64,000 bases of DNA from Cotesia glomerata (GCF_020080835.1 NC_058161.1:5496001-5560000), one strand, 5' to 3'. Positions 22,444-33,190 are shown, numbered from the stretch's first letter. Made by a program: numbers and translations. The notes: generated by a model from the sequence alone, not told the origin.

Positions 22444-22511
22444 TTTGTAATACAAAATAGTAGGTGCAACTCGTGCGACAAGTTGTCGCACTTGTTGCAC
22501 AATATACTATT
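22444..22511. repeat. AATAGTA-ended palindrome with GTGCGACAAGT stem
   Basis: AAAATAGTAGGTGCAAC at the left faces GTTGCACAATATACTATTT at the right. The centre is GTGCGACAAGTTGTCGCAC. The ACTATT outer tips match those of the palindromes around the Crypton locus (55940-56077 and 58499-58681), so this may be a lone member of the same class. Confidence 0.65.
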
Positions 22512-22994
22512 TCAGTGTACACGTATGTACCCCCTTAATACAAGCATTTGCGTTAAATTTGATGAAAAATTTTTTACAAATTTTTCTTCATTAAAAAACC
22601 GATTTCAAATGAATAATTATCTTCAATCAACGTTTTTTTTCTTTCTCTGAAAACGTTTGCATTCATATATCGCGTGTCTAATGCAAAAAGGGCGCATAGC
22701 TACAGGTTAGTAGGGATCCATGCTAAAAGTGCGCATTAAAAAATTTTTTTTTGTCATTTTTCTTGAAATCACTCGAAACACAAAGATCTGTAAAAAAAAA
22801 AAATTCGAGTATACTAAAGCTAAAAGGGCGTAACTCAAGACATGCGCTCTTTTAGCTTTTAGAAAAGTAGTGCCTAAAGCTAAAAGGGCACATAAAAAAA
22901 ATTTAAGTTTTTATAAAAAATTTTGATAAATAGCTTCACAAGACATAAAATAAAAAAGTTTTATGAATAAAAAAAAATTTTTCTAACAGCCTAC

Positions 22995-23176
22995 CACTGG
23001 GTATCATCCTAGATTATACTCAGTATTATCTGTGGTGAAAAAAAATTTCAGATCGTAGCTAGAAAAATCCAGATTATACTGCGTGATATCTGGATTATAC
23101 TCATTGTAATCTGGATTATACTAACTACTATCTGAAATTTTTTTTTACTCAGTATAATCCGGGATGATATCCAGTG
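22995..23176 (+). repeat. Inner palindrome with CCAGATTATACT units
   Basis: CACTGGGTATCATCC, then GATTATACTCAGT, at the left mirrors ACTCAGTATAATCC, then GGATGATATCCAGTG, at the right. Between them are two more direct TCTGGATTATACT units. It may be an insertion into the foldback element. Confidence 0.7.
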
Positions 23177-23210
23177 TCATCTTGTTTTTTTTCGCGTACG
23201 ATTGCAGCTT

Positions 23211-23338
23211 TATATTTTTCTTCTAAACAAAGAAGAATTTTGAAAAAAACGCTCTGCTACGTAATAGATTTTTTAATTATCTATTTCGTATAGCAGGGTG
23301 TTTTTTTCAAAATTGTCATTTGTTTAAAAGAAAAACAT
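23211..23338 (+). repeat. Long imperfect hairpin, arms about 58 bases
   Basis: The left arm (TTTTTCTTCTAAACAAAGAA to ACGTAATAGAT) pairs with the right arm (ATCTATTTCGTATAGCAGGG to TTAAAAGAAAAACATA) with few mismatches. It forms the apex of the larger foldback. Confidence 0.7.
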
Positions 23339-23953
23339 AAAATTTCAATAGCTTCATAATCATGAATGCACCGAGGATAGTACCGTTTCTTGCAGTGAGT
23401 GCGACGCGAGAAAAAGAGGGGATCGGCTGTTTTCAAGTACTTAAACAATATTGAAAAAATAATAATTTTTAACTATTTTTATACAAGCAATGGATAGTTA
23501 AATTAATCGAAAACTAATGGGATTGAAATAATTTTCAAATAAAAAATAAATTAATACAATCACGCATATTTTGCAATTGTTTAAAAATATTTTTAATTGT
23601 AATTTTAAAAGAATGTATGTTGAGTTAGAATACGTCTCTTTCGTGTGAATCTACCATTTTTTTTTTTAATTTTTAGGCTAAAAATGAACGTTTTAAAGAA
23701 TTATTTAGAAAAAAAATTTATAAGCCCTTTTAGCTTTAGGTCATAAAATTTTCAAATTCCTAAAGCTAAAAGGTCGCATAATTAGAGACATACGCCCTTT
23801 TAGCTTTAGGAAATCAATGCTTGATTTTTCGACGAAGAATATGTCAACTAGTCGATTGGTGATAAAAAAAAAAATTATGCGCCCTTTTAGCTTTGCAAAG
23901 CTAAAAGGGCGCATACTTTGCCATGCTCCCTTTTTGCATTAGTCACGCGATAT

Positions 23954-24730
23954 AACTATCCAAACTTTTTATTAAATCAACACCTTGAGCAAATTAATAA
24001 TTTGTAACTAGTTATCGAATAACTTTAACGAATACCGCATCTACAAGCAAACAAGGTAAATACTAACAAAATAATTGAAAAGCTGCTTGGATTCATAACC
24101 CTCGCCATTATTCACGAAATGTGATTCTGTATACCGCATAGGTGTGATGCAAAGTTCGGTTTTATCGTTAATACCCACTAAAAAAGATAAAGTTTTATAA
24201 ACATTTTACAAGCTGCCAACAACACATTCAGCATCATTATTACATCCACATATCCACATATGTATATCGCTATTTATACATTTATACATTTAGCAGTTGT
24301 AAGCGCGTGCATACCGTACGAATAACAAGTGCATTTAATTACCAACTCCTTTCAACACCGGGAATATTTCCCGGATCCCGGGTCTCGGTGTATCCAACCT
24401 TCCAACCTTTAAGCTTTCATCTGTTCTGTGAGACAATAAATAGCAATAATAATAATAATAATAATTGTAATATTAATAATAAAAATTACCATGACTGACA
24501 GTAGCTATTAATTTCTGAGCTGTTATGCACTCATATCTCACTCGTGTGCTTCCAGTTGTTGAATGGTTGTGCTTTTTAATTACAGATTGCAATCTTTAAA
24601 AGCCAGCGCTTATTTAATGTTGCTTCAGCTACAATCAGCTTCTGTTTACCGGAAATTAATGGGATAAACGCTGGTTTTTCTTCCACAATAATTACGTTTT
24701 TCATAAAAATAAAATCTATACCAGTAAATG
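23954..24730. other. Spacer, no gene
   Basis: A mixture of AT-rich and balanced sequence with an AAT microsatellite at 24445-24468. No gene is supported. Confidence 0.4.
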
Positions 24731-24734
24731 AATA

Positions 24735-25435
24735 AGAAGTTTTTTTTTAAATGCTTAATTGAAAAAACTACTCAGCTGTTATGCATAACATTTGTACCAA
24801 GATGTAGCGTGTTTTAGAGAAAGTTTAAGTGTATACATGCTCAATTGCTCATTTGTATCCTAGATTTTTTTAGCTTGAAAAATAAGATTTAATTAGAAAT
24901 TCGTTCTTTTAGATTGCCTTTTAAATGAAATAAAAATAAAAATTCGATTATTCATTCATTGTTTTTGAATGAACATTTATTTATTTATTTAACGTAAAAT
25001 AAAATTTAAATAATTAATAATTTTGAAAAATTTTAAATATTAAGCTAAAAGTAAATAAGCCTTTTCATGAGTTTTCAGAATAGTATTTCTATTAAATAAT
25101 AAAAAGTTTTATTTTTCGTGTCTAATTGAAAAAACTACTAAACCATTACACACGATATTTGTACCAATACATGATCGATTACTCATTTGTAACTTAAATT
25201 TTTTAGATTAGAAAATAATAAGTTTTAATTATAAATTCGTTTATTTCAATTGTCATTTATTTTAAATGAAAATAATATTCAATTGTTCATTCATTATTTT
25301 TGTGAATAAACATTTATTTATTCAATGGTATTTATTCAATATTGAATAAATTTAAATAATAATTTTGTAAAATTTTAAATATCAAGCTAAAACTAAGTAA
25401 ACACTTTCATGAGTTTTCAGAATAGTATTTCAATT
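24735..25435 (+). repeat. Diverged tandem duplication, period about 342 bases
   Basis: Two consecutive segments share ordered phrases: AATTGAAAAAACTACT, ATTTGTACCAA, CTCATTTGTA, ATTCATTCATT, and TCATGAGTTTTCAGAATAGT at about 25064 and 25407. The copies have diverged substantially. It is non-coding. Confidence 0.75.
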
Positions 25436-26047
25436 TGTGGATAAGTTAAAGTGAAAATAAACTAAATATAAATTTTAAATAATCTATATCTATATTAATA
25501 AATAAAGAGACCTTTTTTAAATTCGCCAAACTGAACAAAACTATTAAAGCAATAGACAAAATTAATTTCATAAAATGCATAGTTTCTCAGTTAATCTTTT
25601 AAGTTGATAAAATTTTTTCGATATTTTGTTAGTTGAGAAAATAATTATAATTCTTTAGAAATATTTTCTTTTGTAATTTTATTTAAATAAATAAAACGTA
25701 ATAATTATATTGTTGATTGACTATTTTGATATTTTTTAACCCTTAACGGCCACACGGCGTGACTAGTTACCCCAGGCTTGAAAAAAAAGTGGAATCAGAG
25801 GTCTTAAACCTTCAAATAAATACAATAAGCGTCATTTGTGGTGAATCTGAGTAGTGAATTTTTTTGCAAAAAAAGCCTTCCAGAAAAAAAAATTTTTCCA
25901 GAATTTTGACTTATATGACCATTTTTTAGAACGCCATCTATAAATTAATCAAGTTTTAAACCATTAGAATTATTGAAGAGCTCGTCAACGAACATGACAA
26001 AATCAGTTAAAAGTCTCAAAACATTTATACACATCTTGTCCGATTCC

Positions 26048-26405
26048 GCGACAAAATATCCCCCAACAAAATATCCCCGACAAAATATCCCCCAACAAAA
26101 TCTTCTTTAGACAAAATATCACAACACATAAGCTTGTGACCGCGTTGTGGACTTTTATCATGGATTTTGTGTGTGCACTGAAAAAAAAATTAACTTGACG
26201 CGAAAAATTCTTGAATCAAGTAAAATTTTCTTAAATCAAGAAAAATTTCCTTAAATCAAGAATTTTTCTACTCAAATCAAGAATATTAAGTTCTTAAAAA
26301 TTATATACTTGATTCAAAAACATCTTTTTTTCTATGTGTTTATTCAAAAGTAGACTAACATCGAGGATATTTTGTCGGGGATATTTTGTCCGGGGATATT
26401 TTGTC
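26048..26405 (+). mobile_element. Nested element with ACAAAATATCCCC inverted arrays
   Basis: The left end has three CAAAATATCCCC units and the right end three GGGGATATTTTGTC units in inverse orientation. An 11-base direct repeat, ATCTTGTCCGA, lies just outside (26033-26043 and 26414-26424) and could be a target duplication or part of the ends. Confidence 0.6.
26174..26337 (+). mobile_element. Innermost CTTGA/TCAAG element
   Basis: It begins TGCACTGAAAAAAAAATTAA with CTTGACGCGAAAAATTCTTG and ends GATTCAAAAACATC, TTTTTTTCTATGTG. It belongs to the same family as 15019-15186, here inserted within the nested piggyBac-like element. Confidence 0.6.
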
Positions 26406-26529
26406 ACAGTACTATCTTGTCCGACCGGGTTTTTCAGCGTGGGGTAATGAGTTACCCCATATGGCCGTAATGTGGCCTGGGTGAAGTGTGGTCGTTAAGG
26501 GTTAAGTTCAATAGAAACTTGATTACGAT

Positions 26530-27618
26530 TGTGACGTTGCGGAAGGTTTTAAAGCCTCGTCGTGATGAACACGTCTTCCCCGTGCTCTAGCTCGCCGTGT
26601 CCAGGGTCGGGATGGGGATCACGCAACACAGATAAACTTACAACTAACTAATCTTAACCAAATAATAACACAGATTCCAAATATAAGGTTAATTTATTCA
26701 TCAAAACTCATAAAAATAATAATCAAATCAAATTCATTATTGCAAACCAAGATACAATTATACAATATTCAATTCACTAAAGAAACAATAAACAATACGT
26801 ATTATCTTAACTTTTATCTCAAAATATAATATACAAATACTACTGACAAGCCGTAACCTACTTGCAGCCTACTGAGGACTTCGCGTCGCGTCCGCGGATC
26901 TATCTAACTTTCCTCAGTTCCCTCTATCAACCAAGAGAAGCTTGGTTACAAAATAGAGATACCGGGATTGTCAAGTACCTCGACTCCCTGCCGTACCTCC
27001 CCCTAGGTGTTCCGACGAGCAGTACCTCCTCGTCCAGGTGTCGCCAACCTCCTAGCTTTTATCCCCAGACATTCGTACGAAACGACAGACTATGAACCAC
27101 AGCCTCGCCCCCTTACCGTGCAATAGGGGCTATTCGGTGACCCGAGTACCTCAGGTCGACCTGGTACAAAAGATCTACTGCGAGGACAGATTAATATAGA
27201 AAGTAATATTCTTACCTTCTATATCCGTACACACAGCACTCAAGACCTCTTCAGTAAGCGTACCACTCACTTCAGAAGCTCAAGCTGATCTGACAAAAAC
27301 TGCTCAGAAAATTGCTTATAATACTTCTAGAGCAAGAGTCTGCGGGCGAACCATTTGAGCGACACCGCGCTGCCTCACGGCGAGCGCGCGAACTACGCGT
27401 CTCCCCGCTACTGTGATTCCCCGGCTGCTTCCCCTACTACTCCCGGCTTGTCTCCGGCGCCTTTCGCCGTCTCTCTTTCTCTTCTCTTTCGTTCCCGAGT
27501 AGGCTGCGCGCGGCTGTCTTTTCTCTCTCGTAATATTTTCTGATTCTTTTCTGAGTTTATTTTTAATAACTAAGAATAATTTTATATAAATTTATATAAA
27601 ATATCGAGGCGCGTCACA
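26530..27618. mobile_element. Solo LTR (1,089 bases) with 4-base target duplication
   Basis: The block starts TGTGACG and ends CGTCACA, the inverted TG...CA tips of LTR retrotransposons, and is flanked by CGAT on both sides (26526-26529 and 27619-27622). No second copy, primer-binding site, gag or pol lies nearby, so it is best read as a solo LTR left by recombination between the two LTRs of a full element. The tips and 4-base duplication fit the Ty3/Gypsy group best. The interior is balanced to GC-rich between 26860 and 27540; short frames there are incidental. Orientation is undetermined. Confidence 0.85.
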
Positions 27619-27622
27619 CGAT

Positions 27623-28290
27623 TATAGAGATGTCAATATACAAAACCAAAAATTATTTTTATTTTAAAAGATTAACTTATAAGACATTTCGATAATATTG
27701 AGGTAAAAGCTGATTAAAGTTGAAAAATTGTTTTACTAAATTAAATGAAAAAAGCAATTTCAATTTTATCCTAGCAGAGCGAGCGATTGACAGCTGTTGA
27801 TAATAAATAAGTGCATTGCATTTTACTTTACTCTATTAGGATTCGCAGAAAATATCGCGCTTTTTGTGTTGCGCTTACTAACAAACTTCGACTTTTTAGA
27901 ATCGTTTTATTAAACTAGTGCGAGCGATAAATCGAGGAAAACTCACGGGCATGAAGATGAAAAACATTATATGATACAACGTAGGACGATACTAAGAAGA
28001 AATAAAATTAATGGGCATCCGACATCTACCGGGGAGCTAAAAACTTAAACGTGAGCTTCTGTGAAAAATCGCGTGGCTTTTTCGACGGACTTTTGCCTCA
28101 ATTCAGTTGTAATATACCAACAGAAATTTTATTTTTCTCGTCAAAGCTCGTTTAATTAATAAATGTATACGTTGTAAATTTATATTACGTTCGATTGCAT
28201 GGACAAAAACGTCAGGAGTGTAAATCAAAGTGGATTATGGGTGATAATGTTTGCGTTGATAATTAATGGAATGCGATTTATCATGGAACT
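27623..28290. other. Spacer, no gene
   Basis: Mostly AT-rich with a few balanced patches (27770-28050). Nothing recognisable. Confidence 0.4.
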
Positions 28291-28690
28291 GGATGAAATT
28301 TTTAGTCAAAGGAGTATTATGACCAATTGAAGTTAGTAATTTGACTATTAAACTCTTTCACACGTTGATTAATACGAATTTTGGGTATGTAATTTCAACC
28401 CAAAATGTGTAACGCTTCGTTGCTTGAATATCAAACTTTAATAATTTGGTATTTTGTGTGAATATTCGTTGAGTATACATTGCGACCATTAAATTTGTTT
28501 TTATTAGTTAACGGATGTATTAAGAAAATAAATTAAAAATCTGTTTAATTATCCAAATATTACATACAATTTTTTAAAATTTCGTTCCTAATTAAAAAAA
28601 AAAAAATTCTATAGAAGTAAATAGGTTTGTAAAGAACAAAAATAAAATTCTTTCGATTGAATAATCATTTATTTTGAGTATTGTTCAGTG
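28290..28690 (+). repeat. Dispersed repeat, copy 2 of 3
   Basis: This copy aligns with 14160-14850 and, around GATGAAATTTTTAGTCAAAG then GAGTATTATGA (28292-28322), with the reverse-oriented 39110-39480. It is non-coding. Confidence 0.65.
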
Positions 28691-29000
28691 AACAGGCCCA
28701 GCCGCGATAAAGTCGCCCCTGGGGGACTCCCAATTTCACGAGCCGCACCTGTCTACCGCTAGTTCCCGCAAAAACTAACCGCCTATGAAAGCTTAGCTTG
28801 ACTGATCATGCCATGTCTCGGTGGTGTGATTGGCTGATCGCTTCGCTGACATGCGCAATCAGCCTTTTTCCCCAAGTCGACGAGGAAGAAGACGCATTAT
28901 TATTATTATCTTTCGCTTCCACGCTTTCGTTGCAACAAGTCGCCATTAGTGTTACTTTACTTTCGCTTTTTGCTAATAAACCGCATTTCGCTTATTTAAT
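28690..29000 (+). promoter_or_regulatory. GC-richer island with inverted CCAAT box
   Basis: Composition shifts abruptly at 28690 (CAGGCCCAGCCGCGATAAAG). An inverted CCAAT-type match TGTGATTGGCTGA is at 28824-28836, resembling GTGATTGGCTGA at 15843. A frame at 28798-29007 has no known domain. A promoter is possible but unproven. Confidence 0.3.
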
Positions 29001-29420
29001 AAGTTAATTTGCTTAAATTAATTGTTATTAATCCGCTTTAGTTTGTTACAGATAAATTGTGTTATTTGTGCAATTAATTGTCCACTTTTCCAGTGCCGGC
29101 AGTGTGTTCAACCACGTGTTAACCGGCTTCGCTTTATTATTCACGCAGTGCTTCATTTATCCGCTTTTATTTAAACAATCCGAAAATTAACATATTAAAT
29201 AAATATTAAGTGTAATTTGTGTAAATAAATTTATAGTGTTCATTTTGATAATATTTCCGCATTTTAATTGAGATATCCAGACCAAAACCTGATCCTCCGC
29301 TTTCCCGCATTTTACAAGTATTAATCTCAATAATTAATTTAACTATAAATAAAATATTTTGCAACTGAAGAAAAAAATTAATTAATTAATTAATTACCAG
29401 AATTCGAGGTCACCACAATT
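29001..29420. other. Spacer downstream of the island
   Basis: AT-rich with a moderately balanced patch (29090-29170). It ends in an (ATTA)n run near 29378-29397. An untranslated exon cannot be excluded. Confidence 0.35.
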
Positions 29421-29424
29421 AGTA

Positions 29425-30355
29425 CACTCATAAAAACGATTTTGTTAAAATAACAATTGACGGGATAACTAAAAAATATGTTATAGTAACAAATGAGTAT
29501 AGTTATAGCAACAAATCCATTAGTTGCATTAACAAAATGTTTCAAGTTGTACTAACAAACCAGTTTGTGAAATCACAAAATCAATTTGTTGCTCTACCAA
29601 AATCATTTTGTTGCAATCACAAAATGACTTTGTTCACGGAAAAAAAGATTTCGTTCTGGGAACGAAATTGTAGAGTTACCATAACTGTACACAGTTTACT
29701 GTTTGTTATAGAGTTACAGTAACAAAATTTTATTTAGTTCTGATAACTAAATGTTGTTGAGCTCTCAGAGCTCAACGGGGTAGTTCTGAGAGATCAACGT
29801 TATATTTGGGAGAGCTTTACGTTGCGCAGTAGTGGAGTGCGCTGACATATTTCATAACCTTAAAAAATGACAAACATAATTATTCTGTTACTTATCCATA
29901 TTATTAAAAATATATGAGCACAATTAAGTTTCCAGTTTATTTATTTAACGAAATAGGTATTTTTTTTTCTGTCAAATTGAATTTCGTTAGAACGGTTTTG
30001 TATTTATGGTTTTTCAAGGTTAATTTGCAGTGACTGTTAATTTAATTTATTAGTTTCTCTTCATTACTTCAACAAATTGTCTTCGTTACTCCAACAAATT
30101 TTCTTTGTTATTTTAATAGAATAATTTTGTTGTTTCAACAAAAAAATTTATTATACCAACTAAAGTATTTCATTGAATCAACTAAAAGATTTTGTTATAG
30201 TAACAAAACTGTTTTGTTGTTATAACATATCAATAACTTGTTATAACCTAAATTCTGTTATTTTAATATATGATTGTTATCCCTATGTTAACAAATTCAT
30301 TTGTTACAACAACATATCTTAGGTTATCTTAACAAAATTTTTTTTCTATGTATAC
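29425..30355 (+). mobile_element. Element of TTTTGTTR units interrupted by a CACGG element
   Basis: The left end (ACGATTTTGTTAAAATAACA, then GGGATAAC and TATGTTATAGTAACAAATGA) mirrors the right end (GTTATCCCTATGTTAACAAA ... TTGTTACAACAACATATC, TTAACAAAATTTTTTTTCTA). Repeated AACAAA/TTTGTT units fill both flanks. The middle (29635-30054) is an inserted CACGG family member. Confidence 0.65.
29635..30054 (+). mobile_element. CACGG/GTTGAGCTCTCAGAGC family, truncated copy
   Basis: It opens CACGGAAAAAAAGATTTCGT then CTGGGAACGAAATTGTAGAG and contains the palindrome GTTGAGCTCTCAGAGCTCAA. It matches 46855-47280, 62481-62902 and the reverse of 44960-45385 up to about 30054 (TTTATTAGTTT), then ends; the right half and right terminus are missing. 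Confidence 0.8.
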
Positions 30356-30489
30356 AGATAATTTTTTTCTCAAATTTAAAAAATCAGTTTTTTTGAATAG
30401 CGATAATTATTTATCACCTTTTTTTAATCATCAATAAAAATTTATCACAAACAATTAATAATAAAAAATAATTCCCAACATAATACTTT

Positions 30490-31590
30490 TCTCCCTGACT
30501 AGTGAAACCCATAAAAATGAAAAACCGTTGAATAAAAATACGGTACTTCGCAATAATAAAAATCAGTCATCCCGCGGTTTATTTTTTCAACAGCAGACAG
30601 AGACTGATTCAACCAATTTATTCCAACCCTATGTAAGTACAATTCCTCTGGTCTCGACTTTTCCCATTTAATAAATATATCTATATATAAATTTTCAGCC
30701 ATTCCATTTTCCGTCGGCGGTCTTTCCCAACTGATTTGAAGTCTGAATGATTCAAAGCTCCGGTGTTCTCTTTCTACCCGCCTCATGTGAACGAACAGAC
30801 AGAATCCCCCGTTAAATATTTAACGCGACGAAGGAAAAAAATTCAGGAAAATAAAAAATAAAAAAGGCATGCCTAAAAAAGACGAGACCAAGTGGTTGGT
30901 GGTGGAGAAGTGGAACGAAACAAATTTCCTCGGACGATTGAATGGTACGCGAGTACTGTGCACCACGTCTGCAATGTAAATTCCTCACTTGCAGATTTTC
31001 CTCTTCTCATCTACTTCGGGCTCCTCTGGTTGTACTTCTGGCTTTAAAGCATCCAGCATCACACCCTCATCTCACCTCATCCAACACAACACAACACAAC
31101 ACAATATCCACTACAGAGCCAACAAGAGCGCACACAGCAGCACTTGTTCGGACGTTCTCTTCGTATAACTCGGTAGCCATTTTGTATCCAGCAAACTTAT
31201 TACTGAGCTGCCACTTGTCATTTGCACGAATACCGATGTCGTCGCAGACAGTCGCGGTACTACCGTCCGCGAAATAAGAGAAAATAAGGTAAATGCCTCG
31301 GGACGTGCCGCCGACTACTATCAGAAAAGGGTGTGTACGCTCTTTTAGTCTGACGTACAAAGTGTTCAAGTATATATAATGTATAACGTATACCGTGTGC
31401 ATGTGTGAGTATGTGTGGGCGTTAAAACTGAAAACCGTCGGATAAATTGGAAGAACCTGAGAGACGACGCATACGATTATCCCTGTCAGCGTGCGATTTT
31501 CTTGTACAACAAAAGCGTGGATGTTCCCTTGATAAATGTCATTTATACGATGAAGAGGGTAGAAGGGCTGGAGAAAATTCATTAACTACA
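30490..31590. other. Balanced-composition region, no recognised gene
   Basis: This is one of the longest non-repetitive balanced stretches. Open frames at 30942-31277 (+) and 31067-31582 (-) overlap and neither shows a domain. A tandem ACAAC/ACACA run lies at 31082-31103, and CGCGAAATAAGAGAAAATAA followed by GGTAAAT near 31287 could be a splice donor. It may be the 5' part of a host gene, or conserved non-coding DNA. Confidence 0.35.
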
Positions 31591-32921
31591 CCCGGGAAAA
31601 AAAGTTTAGATCTGCTCTGATCAAATCAGATCAAATTCATCAGATCTGAGCAGATTTGTATTTTGGCCAGATCTGTCCAGATCAAATTTGATTTGATTAG
31701 ATCAAATCTGATCTGTTCAGATCTGGTTCGATTGAAACAGAATCAATTTATAAAAAAGTTTATAAAATAAAAATAATAGTAAAATTTATATTATTTTTAC
31801 TTGCAAATTAGAAATTATGTATTTTATATCAATTTTCCGTGATTTAAAGTCGAGCTATCGTTGAAAAACAATTTGCCATGTTGGGGATTCGGACCTGGGT
31901 CCTCATGCATGTCAGTCCCAGAGTGTACCATTCAGCTACTAGAAGTACCTGACTGAGTTACTCTTCAGATAATAGTGTAGGCGCTGTATTATCTTTTTTT
32001 TTCGAAATCCCGGGCCATCTATTGTTTATAGCCATTTGTTTAAACAATTATTTGAGAAATAATTTTTTTTTGAGATCAGATTTTTTTTTCAATATTTTAG
32101 GCAATTTTAAGATGAAAATTACTTTTATAAAATTTGCCGTAAGTTAATAGTTTCTGAGTTATAAATTTTTGAAAATTGAAAATCCTTGATCTTCAACAAT
32201 TTTGATGATTAATTACAAATAAATAAATTACTTATCACCAGGTTTCATGCACGTGATTGTAAAGAAGAAGAATACTCAAAGTTTCTATTGAAACAATAAC
32301 ATCTGGTTATAATTTGTATTAAATAAAAAAATGTGATCAAAGTTAGTGCATTTGTAAGAGCTATTTATTAGAAAATAAAGTATAAAATGTCGTACCTAAG
32401 TAGATCTGCTCTGATCAGAGAAGATCTAATTAAATCGATCTATATCACCTTTATGATTACATATATTCATCAAGCTTGATCTGATTTGATCTAACTTGAT
32501 CTGATCATATCTAAACTTTTTTTTCCGCGTAATAATCAGATTAAATTAGATCTGCATAGATCAAGTCAGATCTATTTATATCTAATTTTCAATTTAATTT
32601 TAATCAAACTTGATCTGAATTGGTCTAATTTGATGTGATCGGATCTAGTTTGGTTAGAACAGATCTATTCATATCTACTTTTTAATTTCATTTTGATCAA
32701 ACTTGATCTAGATTGATCTAATTTGATCAGAGTGGATCTAGTTTGATCAGAACAGATCTATTCATATCTACGCTTCAATTTCATTTTGATCGAATTTGAT
32801 CTGGTTTGATCTAAGCAGATCAAATTAGATCTGTCCATATCTACTTAGATCTAAATTTAGATCAAATCTGATCTGCTCAGATCAAATTTGATCAGAGCAG
32901 ATCTAAACCTTTTTTCCCGGG
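31591..32921 (+). mobile_element. GATC-dense inverted-repeat element
   Basis: The tips are CCCGGGAAAAAAAGTTTAGA, then TCTGCTCTGATCAAAT, at the left, and their close complement at 32880-32921. Both arms consist of repeated AGATCTGATCAAATT-like units; by eye there are more than 30 GATC sites in 32400-32910 and about ten in 31605-31735, far above chance. A second internal right tip (AGATC-rich, then CTAAACTTTTTTTTCCGCG) near 32510-32528 suggests two fused or tandem copies. The centre carries a tRNA-like segment. It is non-coding. Confidence 0.8.
31871..31965 (-). repeat. tRNA-like SINE or tRNA pseudogene
   Basis: On the minus strand an A-box-like TAGCTGAATGGT (31928-31939) and a B-box-like AGGTCCGAATCC (31885-31896) are spaced about 31 bases apart, as in tRNA genes and tRNA-derived SINEs. 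The acceptor stem does not pair well, so an active tRNA is unlikely. It lies inside the GATC-dense element. Confidence 0.55.
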
Positions 32922-33190
32922 CATGGTTATGTAATGTGAGACATAAGATTTCATCATAAATGGGGAAAATCAAATGATTATGTTCGATCGACACATATGA
33001 TTGTGTATGACTTTATATGACTTCTCCTTTGATCATATTTTGACGCGATCCGTAACTCAATTTTTTGATTATTTTTTGTGTGATATATTTAATCAAAAAA
33101 ATATTACTTAAATAGATTATATAGATGATATATATCTATATACATATCAGGCGTGTATGAAAATAGCCTAATAATTCATTATAATTTTTC
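32922..33190. other. AT-rich spacer
   Basis: Contains repeated ATATGA.TTTATATGACTT phrases. No gene is seen. Confidence 0.4.

Larger units (their letters stand above)
22667..23953 (+). mobile_element. 1.29 kb foldback element with AAAGCTAAAAGGGCG subrepeats
   Basis: The left tip ATATCGCGTGTCTAATGCAA then AAAGGGCGCAT faces the inverse tip TTTTTGCATTAGTCACGCGA at 23933-23952. Many copies of CTAAAAGGGCGCAT stand in one orientation in the left half and in the opposite one in the right half, so the whole element can fold back. Two further palindromes sit at its centre (22995-23176 and 23211-23338). It is non-coding. Confidence 0.8.
25740..26501 (+). mobile_element. piggyBac-like non-autonomous element with TTAA duplication
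   Basis: The element opens CCCTTAACGGCCACAC and closes GTGTGGTCGTTAAGGG, flanked on both sides by TTAA (25736-25739 and 26502-26505). TTAA target sites with CCYT/ARGG tips are defining for the piggyBac superfamily. Second inner inverted motifs are AGTTACCCCA and TGGGGTAATGAGTTACCCCA. No transposase remains. A second element (26048-26405) is inserted inside, itself carrying a third (26174-26337). Confidence 0.88.

Noticed and set aside
22320..22650. Frames of 60 and 108 codons rich in Pro, Gly and Ala
   Set aside because: They are translations of the GC-rich hairpin repeat on both strands and continue into AT-rich non-coding DNA.
26860..27543. Coding exons in the GC-rich part of the solo LTR
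   Set aside because: The frames lie wholly between LTR tips with a target duplication and have no domain.
30942..31582. Overlapping open frames of 111 (+) and 171 (-) codons as host genes
   Set aside because: They overlap on opposite strands, show no domain and no convincing exon structure. The openness follows from balanced composition.
31871..31965. Functional tRNA gene on the minus strand
   Set aside because: The boxes are spaced correctly but the acceptor stem does not form, so a SINE or pseudogene is more likely.
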